Assembly: GCA_030148605.1 (NCBI GenBank)
Contig: JASBTD010000008.1
Span: forward strand, 1 to 45,859
DNA length: 45,859 bases
Direction of reading: 5' to 3'
From: Erythrobacter sp.
GTDB taxonomy: Bacteria > Pseudomonadota > Alphaproteobacteria > Sphingomonadales > Sphingomonadaceae
Shown: positions 39,924 to 45,859 of the stretch, in pieces
Numbering within the stretch: position 1 is the stretch's first letter
Layout of the letters: every line of letters begins with the position of its first letter
Notes under the pieces: model-generated
Databases searched by the model: none
Told to the model about the DNA's origin: nothing
What the model saw: only the letters and a program-made list of their open reading frames with translations
Translations under genes and position numbers: made by a program

Positions 39924-40295
39924 TTACTTGCGCTCGCGATGCAGAGTGATGCCGATTTTCTCATTGGCTTCGGCGATTGCGAGTTTCACAATCTTGACTG
40001 TCACCGCTTCAACCCGCGCATCCTGCACGAACAGCGTTTCGCAGATGTGATCGGCCACCGCTTCGATCAGCTTGAAATGCACGCCTTCGGGAAGCGCATC
40101 GGAAGCGGCGAACTTCAAATCCATGTAATTCTTGCTCGCATCAAGCGGCGTATCGGGCTCGTAACGATCCGCAACGGTCAGGCGCGCCTGAATCGTAATG
40201 CGCAAGGGTTGCGGCTTGCCGGTCTCTTCCGAATAGATGCCGGTCAGGACATCATGCTCGAAATCAGCCACTTCAAGGATCAGCGAATCACTCAT
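39924..40295 (-). CDS. folB: Dihydroneopterin aldolase FolB
   Basis: Converts dihydroneopterin to hydroxymethyl-dihydropterin in folate synthesis. The 123-residue product has the tunnelling fold: ILEVADFEHDVLTGIYSEE (catalytic Glu), then MDLKFAASDALPEGVHFKLIEAVADHICETLF with the typical pattern, and VKIVKLAIAE. Length fits. It starts 10 bp after the methyltransferase gene. Confidence 0.93.
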   Translation of the reverse strand: MSDSLILEVADFEHDVLTGIYSEETGKPQPLRITIQARLTVADRYEPDTPLDASKNYMDLKFAASDALPEGVHFKLIEAVADHICETLFVQDARVEAVTVKIVKLAIAEANEKIGITLHRERK

Positions 40296-40304
40296 GCGCG
40301 CCCT

Positions 40305-41198
40305 TTAGCGATTATTTGACCAGCGCGCGAAAATCGCGGTCGGCAGTAGCCGGCTGTCCTCACCCACCTCATGCACTGCCAGATCGCCATGCTCGATCGT
40401 GCCCGGCATGTCGGAGAACAGCTCGTCAACCAGGCCTGCAAGGGCCAGGCTGCTCATCCTCACAGCATAGACTGTGAGGAACAGGAACTTGCTATCGGCA
40501 TCCAGCAGCTGGCGGCAATCGGCGAGCAGCGCGGGCAGGTTCTCTTCCAGTCGCCATGTCTCGTTCTTCGGCCCGCGCCCGAACTTGGGCGGATCAAGTA
40601 TAATCCCGTCATAGCGATTGCCGCGCCGCACTTCGCGCGCGGCAAACTTGGCCGCATCATCGACTAGCCAGCGAATGGGCTTGTCTTCCATACCCGAGAG
40701 CGCGGCATTTTCGCGCGCCTGCGCCACAGACTTCTTCGAAGCATCAACATGCGTCACGCGGCCATGGCGGCTCAGCGCAAGCGACCCCACCCCGGTATAG
40801 CCGAACAGGTTCATCGTCTCGGCCTCTGTCATCCCGTCCAATTGCGCGCGCATCCAGTCCCACACCGGCGCCATGTCGGGGAAGAACTGCGAGTGCCGGA
40901 AGGGTGTCGGCAGCGCGGTGAAGTTCACTTCATTCCATGAAACGGGCCAGCCCTGCTCCGGCAAGTCAGTCGCCAGCTGCCAGCGCCCGCCGCCATCTTC
41001 ATCGGAACCGGGAATGAATTCGCCTGCCGCGTCCCAATTGTCCTGCCGCGGGCTCCACATCGCCTGCGGTTCAGGGCGGATGAAAGCGTGCGGGCCAAAT
41101 TGCTCCAACTTGCGGCCATGCCCGCTGTCGAGCAGGCGATAGCCGCCCTCCCAGCCCTCACCCACCATCAGCACAGGATCGCGGACGAGCTCCGCCAT
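40305..41198 (-). CDS. Class I SAM-dependent methyltransferase, RlmI-like
   Basis: The 297-residue product has the SAM-binding motif NLFGYTGVGSLALSRHG, ASKKSVAQARENA and the catalytic-region DPPKFGRGPKNETWRLEE, as in the RlmI/RlmK-type RNA cytosine or guanine methyltransferases. The N-terminal RNA-binding PUA domain of RlmI is absent, so the target RNA is uncertain. Its start overlaps the thrC stop (TGATG), so they are coupled. Confidence 0.88.
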   Translation of the reverse strand: MAELVRDPVLMVGEGWEGGYRLLDSGHGRKLEQFGPHAFIRPEPQAMWSPRQDNWDAAGEFIPGSDEDGGGRWQLATDLPEQGWPVSWNEVNFTALPTPFRHSQFFPDMAPVWDWMRAQLDGMTEAETMNLFGYTGVGSLALSRHGRVTHVDASKKSVAQARENAALSGMEDKPIRWLVDDAAKFAAREVRRGNRYDGIILDPPKFGRGPKNETWRLEENLPALLADCRQLLDADSKFLFLTVYAVRMSSLALAGLVDELFSDMPGTIEHGDLAVHEVGEDSRLLPTAIFARWSNNR

Positions 41199-42598
41199 CA
41201 GCCAGCCGGGCTCGCGCGTTCGCTAACGAAGGCTTTCACTGCGTCATATTCACCGGGCAACTCGCTGAAGGCTTCTTCGCGGGCGAACAGATCGCCCACG
41301 CGAGCAGGCAGATTCGGCCGCAAGCCGGTCGCCCGCTCTACTGCATCAGGGAATTTCGCCGGATGTGCTGTGGCGAGCGTCACCATCGGGATCGACGCAT
41401 TGAGATCAGTCGCGAGCGCCGCGTGCAGGCCCACCGCAGTGTGCGGATCTATCACTTCGCCAGAACGCTCATGCGCCCAGCGCAGCGCCTGCAATACATC
41501 CTGCTGATCGGCTCGCGCGCTGGTGAACAGCGCCGAAGCACCCTCGCGCTGGCTATTGGTCAGCTGCATCGCTTTCGAAACCTCGAAACCGCGCATCTGC
41601 TCCGCCAGCGCCGCGCCGTCGCGCCCGCCGCAATCGAACAGCAGGCGCTCGAAGTTAGAGGAGACCTGGATATCCATGCTGGGCGTGTCAGTTGGAGTGA
41701 CGCCGCCTGCGGAATAGTCACCATCCGAGAGTGCGCGGTGGAGGATATCATTGACGTTGGTCGCAACCACCAGCTGCGCAATGGGCAATCCCATTTGCGC
41801 GGCGACATAGCCAGCGAACACATCGCCAAAGTTGCCGGTCGGCACGCTGTAGGCCACCTGGCGATGCGGCGCGCCCAGCTGCAGCGCGCTTGCGAAATAA
41901 TAGACCACCTGCGCCATCAGCCGTGCCCAGTTGATCGAATTGACTGCGCCGATATTGAACCGTGAAGTCATCTCGGCATCGCCGAACATGCGCTTCACCA
42001 TCGCTTGCGCGTCATCAAAGCTGCCGTCGATCGCGATATTGTGCACATTGGGCGCGCGCACCGTGGTCATCTGGCGGCGTTGCACATCGCTCACCCGCCC
42101 CTTCGGGTGAAGCATGAAGATGTCGACACCGTCACGCCCGGCCACTGCATCGATTGCAGCCGATCCGGTATCGCCGCTGGTCGCGCCGATGATGGTGAGG
42201 TTCGATTTGCGGCGGCTGAGGAAGGTCTCGAACAGCAATCCGAGCAGTTGCAGTGCCACATCCTTGAACGCCAGCGTCGGCCCGTGGAACAGCTCGAGCA
42301 ACCATTGCTGGTGATCAAGCTGGATCAGCGGAGTGACTGCGTCATGCGCAAACCGGCTATAGGCCTGCTTGCACAGCGCGCGCAGCTCGTCTTCGCTCAA
42401 GCTCCCTTCCACAAAAGGCAGCATTACGCGCGTAGCCAGCTCTGCATAGGGCAGCCCGGCCATGTCGGCGATCTCTGTCTCGCTGAAACGCGGCCATTCG
42501 GTCGGCAGGTATAGCCCGCCATCGCTGGCAAGCCCTGCCAGCGTGACACCTTCAAAATCGAGCGCCGGGGCGCTGCCTCTGGTCGAGATATATTGCAT
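41198..42598 (-). CDS. thrC: Threonine synthase
   Basis: PLP enzyme converting O-phosphohomoserine to threonine. The 466-residue product matches the longer fungal/proteobacterial class: MQYISTRGSAPALDFEGVTL, the PLP-Lys site FHGPTLAFKDVALQLLG, TIIGATSGDTGSAAIDAV (phosphate-binding) and PTGNFGDVFAGY. It lies 60 bp downstream of the SURF1 gene. Confidence 0.96.
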   Translation of the reverse strand: MQYISTRGSAPALDFEGVTLAGLASDGGLYLPTEWPRFSETEIADMAGLPYAELATRVMLPFVEGSLSEDELRALCKQAYSRFAHDAVTPLIQLDHQQWLLELFHGPTLAFKDVALQLLGLLFETFLSRRKSNLTIIGATSGDTGSAAIDAVAGRDGVDIFMLHPKGRVSDVQRRQMTTVRAPNVHNIAIDGSFDDAQAMVKRMFGDAEMTSRFNIGAVNSINWARLMAQVVYYFASALQLGAPHRQVAYSVPTGNFGDVFAGYVAAQMGLPIAQLVVATNVNDILHRALSDGDYSAGGVTPTDTPSMDIQVSSNFERLLFDCGGRDGAALAEQMRGFEVSKAMQLTNSQREGASALFTSARADQQDVLQALRWAHERSGEVIDPHTAVGLHAALATDLNASIPMVTLATAHPAKFPDAVERATGLRPNLPARVGDLFAREEAFSELPGEYDAVKAFVSERASPAG

Positions 42599-42658
42599 TG
42601 CGGGAAGGCGGTTAGCCGTGGCCGGGCTCTAGGGCAAGAAAGAGACGCTTGAACTGCC

Positions 42659-43246
42659 TCAATCCTCTCCTTCCCGCCGCTCCGCCAGCTTCTTGCGGAT
42701 TGCGAGAAAGTAAATCACCAGAGCGGTCAGCGCGAAGAAGAACCACTGCCCGGCATAGGCCATGTGGTTGTTGGGCAAATCGCGCGGATCGGGCGCCGCC
42801 AGAGGCTGCAGCCCCGCGACAGGTGGCATGGCGACCAGCCGGGGGCCGGGCGCGATGATTCCCTGAATTTCGCCGCCTGGCCAATCGCCTTCAACCGGAT
42901 CTCGCGTGAAACCCAGGGCAATGTCCGCTTCGCTGCCATCCGCAAGCCGGCAGCTGGCGATTTGAGCGAGTCCCCTTTGCCCTTCAGAGGAATTCGCAGC
43001 GGTTGTCCTGCGCGAAAGAACCTCGACACATTCGACGAAAGCGAGGCGATAGAGGCGCTCAGCCGCCTGTTGCGCGTTCGTCGGCCAGTCAACGCGGCCT
43101 CCGTCGGCTGAAACGGCTTCATAATGCGCAATCAGCGCCGCTTTCTCATCCGCGCGGCCCAGTTGCCAGATGCCGAGTGCAATCATCGTCGCAACGGCAG
43201 CAAGCACAATGATGGTCGGAACAATCGGAAGCTGGCGCAGGTTCAT
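42659..43246 (-). CDS. SURF1-family cytochrome oxidase assembly protein
   Basis: SURF1 helps build haem a into cytochrome c oxidase. The 195-residue product has two membrane helices (about residues 9-26 and 165-183), the family motif LGIWQLGRADEK after the first, and the typical periplasmic loop. It overlaps the DUF983 gene by 4 bp (ATGA), within the oxidase cluster. Confidence 0.9.
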   Translation of the reverse strand: MNLRQLPIVPTIIVLAAVATMIALGIWQLGRADEKAALIAHYEAVSADGGRVDWPTNAQQAAERLYRLAFVECVEVLSRRTTAANSSEGQRGLAQIASCRLADGSEADIALGFTRDPVEGDWPGGEIQGIIAPGPRLVAMPPVAGLQPLAAPDPRDLPNNHMAYAGQWFFFALTALVIYFLAIRKKLAERREGED

Positions 43247-43656
43247 GCGTCGCTGTCCTCATCATCACTCGAGGTCGAAACGGCTTCGCCCGCCCTGTTG
43301 CGATATTCCGCCGCGAGCAGTGCAGCCTTGGACACGCGCAACCCGCCCACGACAGCCGCGATAGTCAACGGGACCCAGAGAAGCGCGTGCACCCAGAATG
43401 GCGGACTGGCTGCAACATCCAGCCAGATCGCCAGCGTCACCATTACCGCGCCGATAATCAGCGTTAGAAAGCCTGCTGGCCCGTCACCCACGTTGAAGCG
43501 CGAATAGTCGAGCCCGCACACACGGCACCTGGATGCGAACTGTATCCCGCTGGCGAACAGGGTCTTTTCGCCGCATTGCGGGCACAAACCGAAAAGGGCA
43601 GCCTGGCGAATACCGGGCTGCCCCTTCGTTTCTTGAGGACTTGCGCCCTCAGGCAT
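43243..43656 (-). CDS. DUF983 membrane protein
   Basis: The 137-residue product has two CxxC pairs (GLCPQCGEKTLF and SRCRVCGLDYS), probably a zinc ribbon, then two membrane helices (about 55-75 and 80-101). DUF983 proteins are usually near cytochrome oxidase genes. The ATG overlaps the coxC stop (TAATG). Upstream extension to 43716 lies in coxC and is not supported. Confidence 0.85.
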   Translation of the reverse strand: MPEGASPQETKGQPGIRQAALFGLCPQCGEKTLFASGIQFASRCRVCGLDYSRFNVGDGPAGFLTLIIGAVMVTLAIWLDVAASPPFWVHALLWVPLTIAAVVGGLRVSKAALLAAEYRNRAGEAVSTSSDDEDSDA

Positions 43657-44528
43657 TAGTGGACCGGTGCGCCCCAGCCGCCCCAGATGTACACTGCGAC
43701 GAAGAGGAACAGCCACACCACGTCAACGAAGTGCCAATACCATGCAGCGGCCTCAAAGCCGAAGTGCTGGCGCGGCGTGAAGTGGCCGATATAGGCGCGG
43801 CGCAGGCAGACGATCAGGAAGATCGTGCCGACCAGAACGTGGAAACCGTGGAAGCCGGTCGCCATGAAGAATGCCGAGCTATAGGTATTCTGCCCGAATA
43901 CAAACGGCGCGATCGAGTATTCATAAGCCTGGATCGCGGTGAAGACCGCGCCCAGTGCGATCGTGGCCCACAGGCCCTGCTTCAGACCTTCGCGATCACC
44001 ATGGATCAGCGCGTGGTGCGCCCAGGTCACTGTCGTGCCCGAGCACAGCAGGATCAGCGTGTTCAGAAGTGGCAGCTGAAATGCATTCAGAACTTCCATC
44101 CCCGCTGGAACAAGCGAGCCATCCGTCACGCCCTGCGTAAGGAAAAGGTTTTCTGTTGCCTGTTCGGCTGTGCCCGCAGCTGTGACGCTAAGCGCTTCCG
44201 GAAACAGGGCGAAGTCAAAGAATGCCCAGAACCAGCCGACGAAAAACATCACTTCGGATGCGATGAACAGGATCATGCCGTATCGCATGTGCAACTGAAC
44301 GACCGGCGTGTGGTCGCCGCCTTCAGCTTCTTTCACGACATTGCTGAACCAGCTGAAGAAGGTCGCGATCAGCCCGGCAATGCCCAGACCCAGAATGATC
44401 TGCCAACCGCCCAACTCATGCATGAAGAAAACCATGCCGGTGGTGAATGTCAGCGCTGCAAATGCACCGATCAGCGGCCAGATATCCGGCTCAAGGATGT
44501 GATAATCGTGATTCTTGGTTCCAGCCAT
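43656..44528 (-). CDS. ctaE: Cytochrome c oxidase subunit III
   Basis: Subunit III of aa3-type cytochrome c oxidase. The 290-residue product has seven membrane segments and conserved AGTKNHDYHILEPDIWPLIG, EVMFFVGWFWAFFDFALFP, FHGFHVLVGTIFL and the end AAAWYWHFVDVVWLFLFVAVYIWG. It is coupled to the DUF983 gene and lies 75 bp after ctaG. Confidence 0.97.
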   Translation of the reverse strand: MAGTKNHDYHILEPDIWPLIGAFAALTFTTGMVFFMHELGGWQIILGLGIAGLIATFFSWFSNVVKEAEGGDHTPVVQLHMRYGMILFIASEVMFFVGWFWAFFDFALFPEALSVTAAGTAEQATENLFLTQGVTDGSLVPAGMEVLNAFQLPLLNTLILLCSGTTVTWAHHALIHGDREGLKQGLWATIALGAVFTAIQAYEYSIAPFVFGQNTYSSAFFMATGFHGFHVLVGTIFLIVCLRRAYIGHFTPRQHFGFEAAAWYWHFVDVVWLFLFVAVYIWGGWGAPVH

Positions 44529-44603
44529 GGAATGTTCCCGTCTTTTGGCTCGTCTTCAGTATTGCCCCGTCCTTAGATCGGCTCTTCGGATGGGTCCAGT
44601 ATG

Positions 44604-45194
44604 TTACGAACTCGGTTCGCTGTTTGCGTTAAGTGATTTGTGGAAGGTGTAGCTCAAGGTGATTTGCTCCACCCCCTTCATATTCTCGTCTTCCAGCGCC
44701 GCCGGATCGATGAAGTAAAGCACCGGCATGTGCACTTCCTCGCCCGGCTGCAGCGTCTGCTCGGTAAAACAGAAGCACTGGATCTTGTTGAAATAACGCC
44801 CGGCCTGTTCCGGCTCTACATTGAATGTCGCGGTGCCGGTGATGGGGACGCTGGAATTGTTCTTTGCAACATAGGTCGCCATGTCGCGTACGCCGATCTG
44901 CACTGTATCGGTTGTTTGCGCGGGGCGGAATGTCCAGGGAATATCGCGCGAAGTCGAAGCGTCAAAACGGATCGAAATTGTCTGCCCGCCTGCCAGCTGG
45001 GCCAGTTGCTCTGCCCGGCTCGCTTCGGCTTCGGTTGCGACTTGCGTGGTGCCGCCGAACCCGGTGACGCGGCAAAACAGGTCATAAAGCGGCACAGCCG
45101 CGTACCCGAGGCCCAGCATCGCCAGCGCGCCCATGAACGCATAGATGCCTGTGCGCAGGTTCTTTTGATCAAGTGTGGCTGTTGCAGCAGTCAC
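44604..45194 (-). CDS. ctaG: Cytochrome c oxidase assembly protein CtaG (Cox11)
   Basis: Copper chaperone for the Cu_B site. The 196-residue product has one N-terminal helix (TGIYAFMGALAMLGLGYAAV), LYDLFCRVTGFGG, and the copper-binding CFCF in IQCFCFTEQTLQPGE. I chose GTG at 45194, preceded by GGGAG at 8 bases; the longer TTG start (45218) would overlap the small upstream gene. Confidence 0.94.
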   Translation of the reverse strand: MTAATATLDQKNLRTGIYAFMGALAMLGLGYAAVPLYDLFCRVTGFGGTTQVATEAEASRAEQLAQLAGGQTISIRFDASTSRDIPWTFRPAQTTDTVQIGVRDMATYVAKNNSSVPITGTATFNVEPEQAGRYFNKIQCFCFTEQTLQPGEEVHMPVLYFIDPAALEDENMKGVEQITLSYTFHKSLNANSEPSS

Positions 45195-45198
45195 AGCG

Positions 45199-45327
45199 TC
45201 AATCTCCCATCCGGACAATGGTTATCGCGTAAAACAGCACGACCATGAATAGCAGCAATCCGCCGAGCACGTAATTGCGGCTCTTCTGACGGCGGCGGAT
45301 TTCGGCCTCTTCCTCAGGCGTCATCAT
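45199..45327 (-). CDS. 42-residue single-helix membrane protein in the oxidase cluster
   Basis: Not an obvious gene because of its size: ATG at 45327, TGA at 45199-45201. The product has a charged N-terminus ([19 protein letters not shown]) and one membrane helix (about residues 21-36). Its start overlaps the ctaB stop (ATGA) and its stop is 4 bp before ctaG, so it lies exactly in the oxidase-assembly operon. Similar short proteins sit here in other sphingomonads as I recall. It may be a small oxidase subunit or assembly factor; this is inference. Confidence 0.8.
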   Translation of the reverse strand: MMTPEEEAEIRRRQKSRNYVLGGLLLFMVVLFYAITIVRMGD

Positions 45328-45859
45328 GCGATCCACCCTTGGCCGCGCGTAACGGCATCAATCACCAACGCACCGAACAGCGCGAAGAGATAGAGGATGC
45401 TGTACGCAAACAGTGTTTTTTCCGGCTTCATCGTGTCACCTTCCACCGACGTGCGGAACGCGACGGGGACAGATAGCGCGAGGAAGGCGAGTGTAAGCGC
45501 CAGCGCGCTCACGCCGTAAATCGCGCCAGTGCCGCCGATCAGCCACGGCGCCACGGCGATCGGCACAAGCGCAATCGAATAGGCGAGAATCTGGCGGCGG
45601 GTGGCGCGTTCGCCTGCAACCACCGGCATCATCGGGATGCCGACCTTGGCGTAGTCAGACTTCACGAACAGCGCGAGCGCCCAGAAATGCGGCGGTGTCC
45701 AGAAGAAGATGATCGCGAACAGCAGCACCGGCATGGCGGTGATCTCGCCGGTCACCGCGACCCAGCCGATCATCGGCGGAAACGCGCCTGCACCGCCACC
45801 GATCACGATATTCTGCGGGGTGCGCGGCTTCAGCCACATCGTGTAAACAACCGCGTAAG
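45324..45859 (-). CDS. ctaB: Protohaem IX farnesyltransferase CtaB, 5' part beyond window
   Basis: Makes haem O from haem B. About 178 C-terminal residues are visible; the frame is open to the window edge, so the internal Met at 45839 is not the start. Seen: [19 protein letters not shown], the [13 protein letters not shown] motif and the second-half [12 protein letters not shown]. It is the first gene seen of the long minus-strand oxidase run. Confidence 0.95.
   Translation of the reverse strand, partial: YAVVYTMWLKPRTPQNIVIGGGAGAFPPMIGWVAVTGEITAMPVLLFAIIFFWTPPHFWALALFVKSDYAKVGIPMMPVVAGERATRRQILAYSIALVPIAVAPWLIGGTGAIYGVSALALTLAFLALSVPVAFRTSVEGDTMKPEKTLFAYSILYLFALFGALVIDAVTRGQGWIA

Overview
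The window looks like ordinary chromosomal sequence of a high-GC alphaproteobacterium, most likely a sphingomonad of the Erythrobacteraceae. The reasons are gene content and order: a class I lysyl-tRNA synthetase, a ctaB / small membrane protein / ctaG / coxC / DUF983 / SURF1 / thrC run, an L21 protein with a long Lys/Ala tail, paired PF10118 proteins, and families of short GC-rich palindromic repeats. This is inference from family knowledge; no search was run. I see no tRNA, rRNA, CRISPR array, prophage or complete insertion sequence.

Layout. 1-6.3 kb: 3' end of ettA, a probable frameshifted small gene, a GIY-YIG gene bracketed by palindromes, a TauD-like dioxygenase, a SlyD-type FKBP, a PNPOx-like flavoprotein and an extremely Arg-rich RcnB-like secreted protein. 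6.3-18 kb: cytochrome b561, prolyl-4-hydroxylase-like enzyme, LysRS-I, DinG-like Fe-S helicase coupled to a SixA phosphatase, soxR divergent from a VOC gene across a perfect SoxR box, an SRAP protein, ubiA, rsmE, gshA and a small monooxygenase-fold protein. 18-30 kb: bamB with its TPR partner, a glycosyltransferase/hydrolase pair, selO, an astD-like dehydrogenase, a glycine-zipper protein, rarD, pyrC, and an ATP-grasp gene overlapping ygfZ. 30-35 kb: two PF10118 paralogues, one divergent from a TetR gene, flanking a copper P-type ATPase; this block has the densest regulatory and repeat content. 35-37.8 kb: GNAT, rpmA-rplU, a lipoprotein and a membrane protein. 37.9-45.9 kb: a nearly unbroken minus-strand run from ctaB through cytochrome oxidase assembly, thrC, an RNA-methyltransferase-like gene, folB and moaA-moaD-moaE, with many stop/start overlaps suggesting coupled translation.

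The most unusual signal is a repeat family of two small inverted hairpins (about 68-75 bp) present three times. One copy lies in frame inside rsmE and adds about 28 residues. The other two lie between gene 3' ends and carry the TGA stop codon of the neighbouring minus-strand gene (lysK and pyrC); one also supplies the C-terminal tail and stop of rarD. A second palindrome type surrounds the GIY-YIG nuclease gene. The SoxR box, a pair of 16-bp direct-repeat operators at a near-consensus promoter, and a MerR-type dyad promoter overlapping the copper ATPase start are the clearest regulatory sites. No wholly new multi-gene system is evident.
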